A DNA stretch of 64,000 nucleotides from Rariglobus sp. (GCA_029266495.1 JAQSWS010000018.1:26722-90721), one strand, 5' to 3'; shown: positions 25,801 to 34,648, counted from the first letter of the stretch. Notes: generated by a model from the letters alone, not told the origin. Numbers and translations are program-made.

Positions 25801-26582
25801 TGGGAGCCGCGCTGCCTCGTTTTGCCAGGCCGACATCCACGGCGGTCGCCGCGAGCCAGCCCTGGCAGGGCTACCGGCAGCTCAGCGACGTGCAGATCGC
25901 CCAGCTTGCACGCAACATCGTCGCCGAGATTCGCAATCGCGGGCCGTTCGTTTCCATGGGCGACTTCATCAATCGCCGCCTGCGAGACAATGACGACACC
26001 ACTTCGGTTACGCTTAATGCGGATGAGCGGTTCAAGGGACCGATCCAGAATGCGATCGACGCCGCCGGCACGTTGACGGGTTCCAACCGCATGACCGGCG
26101 CGACGGGCATCAATGTCGGAACGACCAACGCCGTGAGCGCCGCGGCGCCCTTCACCACGCAGAACCAGTCACACTCCGCCAATACCAAGTGGGCCTACAC
26201 GGATATCAGTCTGATGCGTGGAGGTCCGGCCGCGGTGGCGCCCTACAGCACGCGTTCGGCATTTGCGCCGCAGTTTCTCACGCAGGCAGACGTGCTCTCG
26301 GCCATCGGCGACGGGCTTTCGGCGCGCTCCGATACGTTTGTCATCCGCACCTGCGGTGAGTCGGTCAACCCTTTGCTGACTTCCGCCGACGCCGGCTATG
26401 TAACGGGTCGCGCCTGGTGCGAGGCGGTGGTCCAGCGGGTGGTCGAGCCTGTCGTGCGCAAGAACTCCAATCCCTCTTCCGCCGACTACAACGAACCCGC
26501 CGGATCTTCCGGCGGGCAGATCGATTTTGGCCGCCGGTTTAAGGTCATCTCCTTCCGATGGCTTGGCGCAACGGACATATGA
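22821..26582 (+). CDS. Verru_Chthon-cassette protein A-like giant pseudopilin-related protein
   Basis: 1253 aa. The N-terminus is pilin-like without a classical GFTLIE: RSGFALLITITLLAFLVLLLV, then ASLTRVETQVASNNQQVAQARQNALMALNIALGELQKYAGPDQR, characteristic of the verrucomicrobial Verru_Chthon cassette A family. The rest is a long Ala/Gly/Asp-rich extracytoplasmic region (WWVGDENTKARINLPL, NFNINSTS-like GGFNINSTSEQAWRA) ending ...DFGRRFKVISFRWLGATDI. The usual cassette partners B, C and D are not beside it. Start 22821 is set at the charged residues before the hydrophobic segment. Its coding sequence contains a perfect 17-bp hairpin (24980-25018). The last codons overlap the next start (ATGA). 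Confidence 0.8.
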   Translation: MSAPSVLPPFAARSRSGFALLITITLLAFLVLLLVSLASLTRVETQVASNNQQVAQARQNALMALNIALGELQKYAGPDQRTTARSDMDAALVNTSVKSGRWVGVYGSGVSANYADAPSVVAAKIAADAASGPDNGSQARLLNWLVSGNEGTAFDPGSAVAADGHITAAPPSFAFTPADPVANIAGGAPTVAGNEARLLVGPGTVGTAVNDYVAAPLVNIEAAAGQVPGLSGAATIGRYAWWVGDENTKARINLPLTQDTARLPQAFVNASRAAVELMDGVNIEGAAATAPADAAAHRLTSYNPATPASADAIPRLLNTNQLDMLGTNAASATALTAARKYRFHDLTAASSSVLSDTYAGGLKKDLSALLATGAASPAATDFLFVPEPEGISPITTRASTNTYGVPTWGLLRSFATTRVPAAARIKDPRLPSDIETGISPVLTNASVGFQYMADDNVVGTPIRLALFPLAVLWNPYTFTLKGAKYEFGVVRRYTGQLQLQAVLPGSTAENPRVRIKETRNFQRGGGLVTGGAAPIGVDPDVPGSGYADVEDDTVGTTDPASNAYVRFVIDASDVDLAPGQSVVFTLPYGNHTYSAPDSGSPTNELRRGLRTITYAAMPSACSIGPDELNYRVTSNGSGNLTSALPRTMFSPGNLNANFTAGEVDAYLGAVAAVGPDGFGLEPGGKGIPKPWYQSISRSVSGGSSTSTIMKDGITFPSVPTNGLEPLIAVRVRFSGSATRWIAQNNLRAPLQTRLPLDEGVVPGIAGATVGGSWQGYTAAVGSDLVSSGVSLDANTAVSDTTLFEYLPDDLPLMSLGQLQHANLSKISTYPSYPLGNSLVDYHFRDSVDPAGPTNPPYLAHDYIASLVRTDGRVLSSPTNSNAPSQLITAYYDMSYLLNRALWDRYFVSTVPHVGTGKISDVPGSVPPILPNDRRVRQAGAQDADLLDADKAAAGLMAAGGFNINSTSEQAWRAVLGGINQLAYNPANGSGGSALGAALPRFARPTSTAVAASQPWQGYRQLSDVQIAQLARNIVAEIRNRGPFVSMGDFINRRLRDNDDTTSVTLNADERFKGPIQNAIDAAGTLTGSNRMTGATGINVGTTNAVSAAAPFTTQNQSHSANTKWAYTDISLMRGGPAAVAPYSTRSAFAPQFLTQADVLSAIGDGLSARSDTFVIRTCGESVNPLLTSADAGYVTGRAWCEAVVQRVVEPVVRKNSNPSSADYNEPAGSSGGQIDFGRRFKVISFRWLGATDI
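24980..25020 (+). repeat. Perfect 17-bp intragenic hairpin with T-tract
   Basis: AAACGGACTCGAACCGC (24980-24996), loop TTATT, then the exact complement (25002-25018) running into TTTTT (25016-25020). It has the form of an intrinsic terminator but lies in the middle of a coding sequence, translated as NGLEPLIAVRVRF. It spans 39 nt, a multiple of three. The right arm contains GTTCGAGTC, the tRNA T-arm consensus; no other tRNA parts are present. Confidence 0.8.
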
Positions 26583-27349
26583 AAACCTTCTTTTATCGTG
26601 TTCTGGTGCTGGTGATCACGGCGATGTCTTCGGCGTCGGTTTTGCCTGCGCAGTCTGACAGGGCTGAACCTCCTGTCCTGTTTCGAACCCTCGCCCTGGG
26701 CGAGTCGATCGATGGCGTCTTTTACGAGGTGCGCCCGGGAAAGGCGGTCGCACTGAGCGCGGCCCGGGGCGGTTTTTCCGCCGCCTACGAAAGTCCGGAG
26801 GGGGGGCGCGTGCAGATTTACCGGGAGGTTCCTCCGATCCCGCCCGAAACCAAGCCCCGCCGGGTGCCTGTGGCGGAAGCCCAGCTCGGCAAGGGTGGGC
26901 CCTGGCTTTTGATGCTGGTTACCTCGCCTGATAGCCGGTCTGGCGAGCCTAAGCGCATTCAGGCGGTCGCGGTGGATGATTCGTGGGACGTGCATCCCGT
27001 GAAGACGATCCGGGTCATCAATTATTTGAGATGGCGTGCCCGCGCGGCCGTGAAGATAGGCGGGTCTGCGGTTGAGGTGCCTGCCGGGCAGTCGCAAATT
27101 TTTTCATATCCAGGGGAGAGCGAAGAGTCCTGGGTGCAGGTGGCTGTTCTGGAGGATGAGGGCTGGGTGATGCGGGCCAGCGAACCGAAGGCAACTTTTG
27201 CGAAAACACGCTCCACGCTGATCTTGTCGCACGTGCCCCCGACGCGGGAAGAACCGACTCCGCGGGGAGTCGTCATCAGCAGCCTCATCGAGATTGCGCC
27301 AAAGCCGCCCGCCGGGCCAGTGACGGTCGCCCAATCGGGTCGTCGCTGA
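26579..27349 (+). CDS. Secreted protein paired with the Verru_Chthon-A gene
   Basis: 256 aa. The signal peptide MKTFFYRVLVLVITAMSSASVLPAQ is followed by a mostly beta region with no recognised domain. Residues about 90-120 (PVAEAQLGKGGPWLLMLVTSP) and the C-terminal SEESWVQVAVLEDEGWVMRASEP resemble segments seen in proteins accompanying pseudopilin genes in this phylum; the role is unknown. Translation starts within the ATGA overlapping the previous stop, so the two are coupled. A decayed copy of its tail follows directly (27371-27550), indicating past tandem duplication. Confidence 0.7.
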   Translation: MKTFFYRVLVLVITAMSSASVLPAQSDRAEPPVLFRTLALGESIDGVFYEVRPGKAVALSAARGGFSAAYESPEGGRVQIYREVPPIPPETKPRRVPVAEAQLGKGGPWLLMLVTSPDSRSGEPKRIQAVAVDDSWDVHPVKTIRVINYLRWRARAAVKIGGSAVEVPAGQSQIFSYPGESEESWVQVAVLEDEGWVMRASEPKATFAKTRSTLILSHVPPTREEPTPRGVVISSLIEIAPKPPAGPVTVAQSGRR

Positions 27350-27370
27350 GTCGTCCCATGGAGGCGCTTT

Positions 27371-27550
27371 GATGACGAGTCGTGGGTTCACGTGGCGGTG
27401 CTGGAGGAAAACGGCCGGGTTCCGAGGTGTAGCGGATCCAAGGCGACGATCGCGAAAACGCGTGCGACCATGATCCCGGCGGATATGCCGCCGACGGCCG
27501 AGGATGCCGATCCGCGGGCCGTGGCGACAGCCTTCCTTCCAGTGGTTTAG
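27371..27550 (+). pseudogene. Decayed duplicate of the C-terminal tail of the preceding gene
   Basis: Read in frame from 27371 this gives DDESWVHVAVLEENGRV, then SKATIAKTRATM and MPPTAEDADPRAV, ending at TAG 27548-27550. It aligns with SEESWVQVAVLEDEGWV, PKATFAKTRSTL and VPPTREEPTPRGV of the 256-aa protein just upstream. No start codon or signal peptide precedes it. It is a 59-codon remnant of a second copy whose first three quarters are gone, and it overlaps the convergent gene's stop by 4 bp. Confidence 0.8.
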
Positions 27551-30357
27551 TTTTCGACGAGGCGGGCGCGTCCCCAGGCGCCGCGGTCGCCGGAATTTTT
27601 ACCGGTGCCGCTCCAGACGAGTTGTTGCAGGCGGAATTCGCCGTCGTCGCTGTTGTCGATCGCCACGTCGAACAGGAGTTCCATCCCGGTCTTCGGTTCA
27701 AAACCGAGCACCGACCATGGCAGGCGCACTTGCAACGTGTAGCCGTCGCCGGCCACGTCCTTCACGACGACCACGGAGCACTCCTTGCCGGCGTCGGGGT
27801 GATCGACGACAAACACGCCGGGGGTTGCGCCCGCGCCGATCAGGATTTGGCGGTCGCTGAACTGAAGACTGCCGCCCTCGCCAGGATTTTTCGATCCGAT
27901 GAACAACTCGATGGCATCCGCGGACCAGTAGGATTTGGGTTCCTTGTCGTTTTTACCGGGGGTGGGATCTTTGACTTGAATGAGGAAGTGAAGGGCCTGC
28001 GAGTCCCGGCAGAGACGGAAGGCGCCGCCGAGTTTCGGGTTGGGATTGCCGATCATGACGCGGCTGGCGCCGATGGGTTCGGCGGGGCGCCCGGGCCAGT
28101 TCGTGGTGGAGCCGTCGAGCTGGAGCCCGGGGAGCGCCGGTGGGATTGCGACGATCCTGGCGGGGCCGGCGCCCCGGCCGGAAAAACGAGGATCGTCGAA
28201 GCTGAAGGGCATTTCCTTGCCCAGGATGACGTCGTAGATGCGGGCGTGGGTGGTGCGGGCGGCGTCGACGAGCGGCAGGTAGGGGCGGTCGGTCACGTCA
28301 ACGAAGCCGGTGTTGTTGCCCTCGCCGTTGAAGCCCTCGAAGAAGCGGCCGGTGATGGACTGGTCGGTGTAGATGAACCACTGCGAGCCGACGACGTAGC
28401 CGGTGGCGGCGGATTGCTCGACGTAGTTGCGATAGCCGAGGCCGCGCTCGGCCTGGTTCTTCACTTCCTTGCCGCCGCCGAGGCCCTGTTCGGTGGAGCT
28501 GTAATACCACTCGCTGAGGAGCATCGGGCGTCTGCCGCTCCAGTTGTAGATCTTTTCGAGGAAGTCTTTTTCGATGCCGTAGGTGTAGTAGTTGACGCTG
28601 ACGACATCGAGATACCTGCCGCCGATGCGCACGGCGTCCTCGTTGTTGGCGGTGTGGGGCGTCCAGCGGCTGCCGATGAGGAGGTGGTTGGGATCGTGTT
28701 TTTTGAAGGTCCGGTGGATCAGGCTGTAGTAGGTTTCCAAATACAGTTGGTAGAAGGCGCGCATGTCGGCGGCGGCGGCATCGGTCTGGATGAAAAGCGG
28801 TTCTTCCCCGAGTTCGTCGAAACGGGTGAACGGCCTGGCGGGAGTCCAGGCGGCGTTGAACTTCGCGATGTCGCCGTATCTGGCGCGCAGCGTCTCGACG
28901 AGCTTTGCCTTGGCGGCGACCTTGCTGGCCTTGTAGGCGGGAATGAGCTTGGGCAGGTTTTCGAAGTGTTGCTCGTTGCCGAGGAAGTAGCCGATGAGGA
29001 GCGGGTCGCCGGCGTTTTTTGCGATGGATCCGGCGAAGGCTTTGTCAAGGGCCTCCGCTACTCCCGGTGCGAAGGGATCCATGATCTCGGCGGCGCCGAT
29101 TTTGTCGGGGAGGTGAACGACGCCTTGCGACTTGCCGTCGGGGAGGAAGGCGACCGTGGGGAAATTGAGTTCGCGCATCGTTCGCGAGTAATTGCCGAAG
29201 GCGCCGGCGCTGTTGAAGCCCCAGGCGCGGAGGCGTTCGACGGCCTGGCCGGTCCACTCATCGTAGGAGTAGGGTTTGCCGTGTTTGCGAATCCAGTTGG
29301 CGATCTGGAAGGAGAAGATGCCCCAGTCGGGCCGGCGGTCGCGCCAGGCGGTGATCCAGGCGGGATCCTGGGTGTCGGGAACCCATTCGTAGATTTTTTC
29401 GCGGCCCCTGACGGTGGTGAAGTCATCGGTGTTGGCGATGCCGCAGACGCCGAGCTGGAAGAAGGCGTTGCCCTCGGGGGTGACGAGAACGTGGCGGTCC
29501 TTGCCGATCAGGGCGGTGTGGAAGAACCCAGTCGCCTTCAGTCCGAGTTTTTCGCCGCTGCCGGCGAGGCCGCCGAACTTGTCGAGCGCGGGACCCCGAT
29601 AGGTGCCAAGGGCGGCCTGTTGAGCGGTGATGTCGGCCTTGAGTTCATCCTCGGATCGGACCTTGCCGGGGTAGTCCTTGCGGGCGGACTGGCCGAAGCG
29701 GTCGACAAGGAACTTGCGCCCGGGGGCAGCGCCGCCGGCGGAGGGCGCGGGGGCGAGCGGGGAGATTTTGAAGGAAAAACCCGTCCGGTCGGGGTAGCGT
29801 TTGAGGTCGTAGCGATAGATCCAGGCGAAGACGGGCCAGTCCCACGTGCGGTTGTCCTGAAGTTGTTGATACGCGGCGGGGACGGTGAAGCGGATGGCTT
29901 CGCCGAGCGAATGGATGATGTCGAGGTGACCGGCGTCACCGTGGGCGAGAAACTGGCCGGCCTTGGCGACGGGAAACTCGCCGGACTTCTCCCCGAGGGC
30001 GAAGCGCCCGCCTTGATTCAGGTTGATGGGAAAGAGGGTGGTGAATTTGAGGATGGCGGCGTCTTCTGGGGCGTTGTCGAAACCATAGGTGACGGAATTT
30101 TCGGCTGCGGACACGGCGATCCTGAGGACGAAGCCGTTGGGGTAGGTGGCCCGTGCGCCGCCGTGACCGTCGAGGGCAAAGGTGGGTTTGAGTTCCTTTT
30201 TGTCGGCGGTGTCGAGGGACGGCGGCGGCAAGGTGAAGCGACCGAGCGTGCCGGCATTCACGACCGCGCCCTCGTCGGAGAGCGAGAGTTCGACGATCTG
30301 CGCGGGAAGGGACCGGACGACGCAGAGACTGAGGAGGAGGAGCAGGGCACGTTTCAT
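27547..30357 (-). CDS. Secreted clan GH-A glycosidase, GH50 (beta-agarase)-like, with C-terminal CBM9-like domain
   Basis: 936 aa with a signal peptide (MKRALLLLLSLCVVRSLPAQ). A beta-sandwich N-terminal region to about residue 250 is followed by a TIM barrel that opens like GH50 agarases: LGLKATGFFHTALIGKDRHV and LVTPEGNAFFQLGVCGI. The putative acid/base Glu is in LLIGYFLGNEQHF and the nucleophile Glu in RRPMLLSEWYY. From about residue 745 a CBM9-type domain (AFRLCRDSQALHFLIQVKD, YWSADAIELFIG) completes the protein. The exact family and substrate are uncertain; a GH42- or GH5-like galactan/agar-type enzyme is the alternative. Last gene of the minus-strand carbohydrate cluster; start 30357 set at the signal peptide. 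Confidence 0.78.
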   Translation of the reverse strand: MKRALLLLLSLCVVRSLPAQIVELSLSDEGAVVNAGTLGRFTLPPPSLDTADKKELKPTFALDGHGGARATYPNGFVLRIAVSAAENSVTYGFDNAPEDAAILKFTTLFPINLNQGGRFALGEKSGEFPVAKAGQFLAHGDAGHLDIIHSLGEAIRFTVPAAYQQLQDNRTWDWPVFAWIYRYDLKRYPDRTGFSFKISPLAPAPSAGGAAPGRKFLVDRFGQSARKDYPGKVRSEDELKADITAQQAALGTYRGPALDKFGGLAGSGEKLGLKATGFFHTALIGKDRHVLVTPEGNAFFQLGVCGIANTDDFTTVRGREKIYEWVPDTQDPAWITAWRDRRPDWGIFSFQIANWIRKHGKPYSYDEWTGQAVERLRAWGFNSAGAFGNYSRTMRELNFPTVAFLPDGKSQGVVHLPDKIGAAEIMDPFAPGVAEALDKAFAGSIAKNAGDPLLIGYFLGNEQHFENLPKLIPAYKASKVAAKAKLVETLRARYGDIAKFNAAWTPARPFTRFDELGEEPLFIQTDAAAADMRAFYQLYLETYYSLIHRTFKKHDPNHLLIGSRWTPHTANNEDAVRIGGRYLDVVSVNYYTYGIEKDFLEKIYNWSGRRPMLLSEWYYSSTEQGLGGGKEVKNQAERGLGYRNYVEQSAATGYVVGSQWFIYTDQSITGRFFEGFNGEGNNTGFVDVTDRPYLPLVDAARTTHARIYDVILGKEMPFSFDDPRFSGRGAGPARIVAIPPALPGLQLDGSTTNWPGRPAEPIGASRVMIGNPNPKLGGAFRLCRDSQALHFLIQVKDPTPGKNDKEPKSYWSADAIELFIGSKNPGEGGSLQFSDRQILIGAGATPGVFVVDHPDAGKECSVVVVKDVAGDGYTLQVRLPWSVLGFEPKTGMELLFDVAIDNSDDGEFRLQQLVWSGTGKNSGDRGAWGRARLVEN

Positions 30358-30546
30358 GGGGCAAGGGGAGGACACGCAGGCGCTTTATGATCTATAAAGA
30401 TAAAAAAAGCGCGGGCGTTTTTTCTCTTCGGCAATGGCAGTCTCGGGCGTCCGGCGTGGACGGCACTGGTCGATGAGTCCCGGTCCGATCAAAGCCGTGC
30501 AGGTGGAGTTCATGCTCGCGATGGAGCGTGCCGGCCCGGAGGAGGA

Positions 30547-32304
30547 TCAGGGCAGGAGTTTGGCGCGCTGGGCGAACTGAATGTCGTAGATCGAACCGGC
30601 GACGGGCTGGCCGGTGAGTTCGAAGAGGACGCGACCGGAGACGGGGCCGACTTGGAGTTCGGAGGTGGTGATGGCGGCGCCTTGAGTGGTGGAGGGAAAA
30701 CGGGAATAGCCGTCCTGCACGCGGACGCCGTCGGGACCGCCGGCGGAGTGGGCGCCGACGACAATGCCAAATTCCGCGGGAGTCACGCCGATCAGGTTGC
30801 GACGGAGATCGTGGCCGGTGGAGCTCCGGGTGTTGTAGCCGGCGCTCTCGTAGTTCCAGACGACGGCCCAGCCGCAGGTTTCGTAGGCGTCGCCGCTCAG
30901 CGTGCCGCGGTTGACCATGAGGAGACCGGAGTCCTTCGAATAATGATTATCCCAGAGGAGGGCGTAGGCGTATTTCAGGTGGGTGTCGTCCACGCACTCG
31001 CCGGTGGTGATGTCGGTGTTGAAGCGCGAGTCGAGGGACTTGCAGCCCTTGATGACGATGTTGCTGGTCTGCGGTGCGGCGGTGGTGAAGCCGTGGCGCG
31101 TCTGGCGGGCGGTGCAGTTTTTGTAGAGGAGGTTCTGGCCTTTGATGTAGAAGCCGTAGCCGGAGCCGCCGCCGCCACTGTTGCGCGCGTTGGAGGCGAT
31201 GCAGTTGAGGAAGGTGACGTTGATGGCGTGCGAAGTCATGAACGCCTGGGTGCGAAAGGACGCGATCTCGACGTTTTTGAAGAGACCATGGTGAAGTCCC
31301 TTGATGGCGACGGTGGTGCCGATGTCCGACTCGGGCACGGTCACGCCTTCCTCGGGGGCGGCGGTGAAGATGAGATCTTGGAGTCCGCAGTTGCGGAGGA
31401 GTTCGGTTTGCAGCGGTGAGACGGTGACGGGCATCTCGGCCGGATCGAGGTCGCGGGGGATGGGAACATCGAGGAGGAGAGCGGCGTCTTTTTTTGATAC
31501 GATGCGACGAAGGAAAGTGAAGGCGTTGCTGGCATCGGTGAACTTGGGCTGGCTGTCGGAATCGTAGTTGGTCCAGCGGAGCGCGCGGGGGGCCTTGGCG
31601 GGATTGAAGGCGTTTTGGCGGACGAATTTTTCCGACATGATCTGACGGATGACGATTTGGTCGCCGGTGCTGAACACGGCGGCGTTGGCGACGGTGAGCG
31701 TGCGTGTGCCGAGGGCGGCGGGCGCTTTCACGGTGGTGCCGGTGGCGCGGGCGTAGTGCCACGAGGCGCTTTCGGGCTTTTGGAAATTGACGACGCCGGT
31801 GCCGAACGCGGCGTTCTGTCGGTCGGCGACGGAACCGGCGGCGTGATAGGAGGCGTCCACCTGGAGCGTGGTGCGGCCGAGGCCGGCGCCCTTGATCACA
31901 GTGTTGTCGGTGGTGACGTTGACGGAGTTTCCACCGGAACCGATGCGGAAGGAGCCGGCGGGGATGAGCACGGTGCCGCCGGAGGGAAGGGCGGCGAGGG
32001 CGGCGTTGAGTTTGTCGGTGATGTCTTCGTTGGCCGCGGCGGAGATGGTTTGGGTGGCGGCGGGAATGCCGGTGAAGTCCTCGCGTTCGCCGTAGTGGTA
32101 GCCGGCGTAGGAGAAATCGAAGGCGCCGGCGTTCCAGGTTTTCCCGCCGACGGTGAGCGTGGGGAACGACCAGGAGCCGTCGGTTTTTTTGACGAGCAGT
32201 TGGGAGTTGGCGGCGAAGAGCCCGCTCCCGAGGGCGAGCAAGGCGATCAGTCCGGGACGGATGAAAGCGGTGAGGGCGGAGGACGGGAGCGGGCGGGTGT
32301 TCAT
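30547..32304 (-). CDS. Secreted right-handed beta-helix protein (pectate-lyase-3-like), paralogue 1
   Basis: 585 aa with an N-terminal signal segment (LIALLALGSGLFAANS). The start of the mature part, SQLLVKKTDGSWSFPTLTVG, is followed by DITDKLNAALAALPSGGTVL, IPAGSFRIGSGG and DNTVIKGAGLGRTTLQV. This is the typical entry of a Pectate_lyase_3/GH55-like beta-helix. Long repeats of short strands follow (FKNVEIASFRTQAFMTSHAI, YKNCTARQTRHGFTTAAPQT), and the protein ends with YDIQFAQRAKLLP. Substrate unknown. It is a close paralogue of the next gene upstream, differing mainly in lacking that protein's N-terminal binding domain. Confidence 0.78.
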   Translation of the reverse strand: MNTRPLPSSALTAFIRPGLIALLALGSGLFAANSQLLVKKTDGSWSFPTLTVGGKTWNAGAFDFSYAGYHYGEREDFTGIPAATQTISAAANEDITDKLNAALAALPSGGTVLIPAGSFRIGSGGNSVNVTTDNTVIKGAGLGRTTLQVDASYHAAGSVADRQNAAFGTGVVNFQKPESASWHYARATGTTVKAPAALGTRTLTVANAAVFSTGDQIVIRQIMSEKFVRQNAFNPAKAPRALRWTNYDSDSQPKFTDASNAFTFLRRIVSKKDAALLLDVPIPRDLDPAEMPVTVSPLQTELLRNCGLQDLIFTAAPEEGVTVPESDIGTTVAIKGLHHGLFKNVEIASFRTQAFMTSHAINVTFLNCIASNARNSGGGGSGYGFYIKGQNLLYKNCTARQTRHGFTTAAPQTSNIVIKGCKSLDSRFNTDITTGECVDDTHLKYAYALLWDNHYSKDSGLLMVNRGTLSGDAYETCGWAVVWNYESAGYNTRSSTGHDLRRNLIGVTPAEFGIVVGAHSAGGPDGVRVQDGYSRFPSTTQGAAITTSELQVGPVSGRVLFELTGQPVAGSIYDIQFAQRAKLLP

Positions 32305-32350
32305 GGGCGGAGACGGAGCGGGCGCGCACGAGGCGCGCCCCTACGGGGAT

Positions 32351-34561
32351 TTACGGGAGGAGCCTGGCGCGTTGGGCGAACTGGATGTCGTAGAGCGATT
32401 CGGCGACGGGCTGGGTGGCGAGTTCGAAGAGCACGCGGTTGGATTGGGATCCGACCTGAAGCGTTGGAGTGGTGATATTGATGCCCCAATCGGCGGCGCT
32501 TTGCGTGGTATTTTCACGGGTGTAACCGTCTTTGATACGGATGCCGGCGGGGCCCTGGCCGGCGTGGGCGCCGATCACCAGGCCGAACTCGGCGGGCGTG
32601 ACGCCGAGGAGGTTGTGGCGAAGATCTTTGCCGTGGGTGTCGTAGGTGTTGAAGCCCTCGTTTTCGTAGTTCCACACGATGCTCCAGCCGCAGGTGGCGT
32701 AGGCGCGGGGGCTGAGTTCGCGACGGTTGACGAGCAGCAGGCCGGCCTCGTTGGAGTAGTGGTTGTCCCAGAGAATGCCGTGGGCGAACTGGAGGTGGGA
32801 GTCGTCCACCGACTCGCCGCCGGTCGTGACGCTGGTGTGAAAGCGGTAGTCGATCGAGGAGCAGTTTTTGATGACGATATTGCACGTCTGCGAAGCGGCG
32901 GTGGTGTAGCCGTGGCGGACGTTGATCGCGTTGCAGTTTTTATAGAGGAGGTTCTGACCCTTGATGTAGAAACCGTAGCCGGAGCCGCCGCCGCCGCAGT
33001 TGAGGGCGTTGGCGGTGGTGCAGCCGAGGAACGACGTGTTGACCGCGTAGGTGGTGGCGAAGCCGAGGCTGCGGAAGCTGTCGATGTCCACGTTCTTGAA
33101 AAGACCGTTGAGAACGCCGGTCACCATGACGGTGCAGCCGAGCGAGTCCTCGGGATTGGCGACGCCGTCTTCGGCATCGGCGGTGAGCGTGAGATCCTGG
33201 AGCCCGCTGTTGTTGAGAAAAGTCGATGGAGCGCGGGGTGTCACCGTGATCATCGCGTTGGCGGGATTGAGCTCGTGCGGAATCGGCGCGTCGAGGGTGA
33301 GAACGTTGCCCGAGCGGGAGAGAATCCGGCGATAGTAGCAGAAGGAGTAGCTCGGATCGGAGAATAGCGGGACATTGGCCGCGTCGTAGTTGGTCCAGCG
33401 AAGCGGCTTCGGGGCGTAGGAGGAATTGCTGGCGTAGGCGGAAACGAACGAAGACCACATGATCTGGCGGATCACGATGCCGGTGGCGCTGGCGAGTTTG
33501 TTGTAGGGATCGGAGACGGTGAGCGTGCGTGCGCCGAGGGGAACGGTGGCGGAGGCGGTGGCGACGTTGGGTTGGATGCTGCCGTAGAACCAACCGCCGC
33601 TGTCGGCCTTGTAGAAGTTGATCACACCGCTGGCGAACGTGGCTTCCTGGCGATCGGCCACGGCGGTCGCGGTGTGGTAGGTGGCGTCGACTTTCAACGT
33701 GGTGACGCCCATGCCGGCGCCTTTGATGACCGTGTTGTCGGTGGTGACGCTGATGGCCTTGCCGGTCTTGCCGGCGCCGATGCGGAACGTGCCGGCGGGA
33801 ATGATCACGGTGCCGCCGGAGGGCAGGGCGGCGAGGGCGGCGTTGATCTTGTCGGTGATGTCCTCGTTGGCGACGGCGGAGATCGTCTGCGTGGAGGCGG
33901 GCACGCCGGTGAACTCCTCGCGTTCGCCATATTGGTAACCAGCGTAGGAGAAGTCGTAGGTGCCGGCGTTCCAGGATTTGCCGCCGACGGAGAGCGTGTT
34001 GAATTGCCAGACACCGCCCACCTTGGAGAGCAGTTGCGAAGGCGAGCCCTGGCGGGTGACGACGACGTTGTCTACGTAGAGGGGAGTGAGGTTGCCGCCG
34101 ATGCGGAAGCTGAGCCTGGCGTCGGAGATGTTGGCCCCCGAATGCGTGTAGATGATCGTGGTGCGCGCGGAGGCGGTGCCGACGTTCACGCCGTAGGTGC
34201 CGCCGAAGATGGTCGCGGTGTTGCGCAGCAGGACGTCGATGGGCTTGGCGGCGTCGGCGCGGGCGTCGAACGCGATCGTGTAGGTGACTCCGCTGACCAA
34301 CGGCTGGCCGAGAAGCTGGTCGAGGTTGACGGCGGATTTGGAGGAACCGCCGTTGGTGATGAGCACGCGGCCCCAGCCGGCGCTGTTGTCGAGGGTGGCG
34401 GCGGCGCCGGTGGCGAGCTTGAGCGACCAGGGATCGGTGCCGCTGATAAAGTTATCGTTGACGATCGCGTTGATGGCGCGAGCAGGCACGGAGGTGAAGA
34501 CGGCGGACAACGTCAGTGCCATCACAGCACGACGGAGGGGGTGGCGGGGTTTTGTATTCAT
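32351..34561 (-). CDS. Secreted right-handed beta-helix protein, paralogue 2, with N-terminal CBM4/9-like domain
   Basis: 736 aa with a signal peptide (ALTLSAVFTSVPARA). Residues about 30-175 form a CBM4/9-type beta-sandwich (NDNFISGTDPWSLKLATGAA, YTIAFDARADAAKPIDVLLR, LYVDNVVVTRQ). From SQLLSKVGGVWQFNTLSVGG onward it matches paralogue 1 through DITDKINAALAALPSGGTVI to the identical C-terminal motif YDIQFAQRARLLP. The pair arose by tandem duplication with gain or loss of the binding module, the same pattern as the GH74 pair in the other cluster. Start 34561 is set at MNTKPRH before the signal peptide. Confidence 0.78.
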   Translation of the reverse strand: MNTKPRHPLRRAVMALTLSAVFTSVPARAINAIVNDNFISGTDPWSLKLATGAAATLDNSAGWGRVLITNGGSSKSAVNLDQLLGQPLVSGVTYTIAFDARADAAKPIDVLLRNTATIFGGTYGVNVGTASARTTIIYTHSGANISDARLSFRIGGNLTPLYVDNVVVTRQGSPSQLLSKVGGVWQFNTLSVGGKSWNAGTYDFSYAGYQYGEREEFTGVPASTQTISAVANEDITDKINAALAALPSGGTVIIPAGTFRIGAGKTGKAISVTTDNTVIKGAGMGVTTLKVDATYHTATAVADRQEATFASGVINFYKADSGGWFYGSIQPNVATASATVPLGARTLTVSDPYNKLASATGIVIRQIMWSSFVSAYASNSSYAPKPLRWTNYDAANVPLFSDPSYSFCYYRRILSRSGNVLTLDAPIPHELNPANAMITVTPRAPSTFLNNSGLQDLTLTADAEDGVANPEDSLGCTVMVTGVLNGLFKNVDIDSFRSLGFATTYAVNTSFLGCTTANALNCGGGGSGYGFYIKGQNLLYKNCNAINVRHGYTTAASQTCNIVIKNCSSIDYRFHTSVTTGGESVDDSHLQFAHGILWDNHYSNEAGLLLVNRRELSPRAYATCGWSIVWNYENEGFNTYDTHGKDLRHNLLGVTPAEFGLVIGAHAGQGPAGIRIKDGYTRENTTQSAADWGINITTPTLQVGSQSNRVLFELATQPVAESLYDIQFAQRARLLP

Positions 34562-34648
34562 GGGGTAATGCCGTGGCAAAATGACATGGCAAAGCGGGGC
34601 GCCGGCGGTCAGGCCGGCGAAAAGGGGGGAACCGGGGGTGGAGGTCGC

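Noticed and set aside
27622..30390. 922-codon plus-strand frame opposite the GH50-like gene
   Set aside because: Complementary-strand artefact of biased third positions; the GH50-like reading has a signal peptide and catalytic motifs, this one has none.
30376..30546. Possible small plus-strand gene or bidirectional terminator in the gap beside the GH50-like gene
   Set aside because: The 48-codon frame from 30435 has no recognisable features and overlaps the end of the beta-helix gene; the A-run/T-run hairpin has a bulged 3-bp GC core and is too weak to call.
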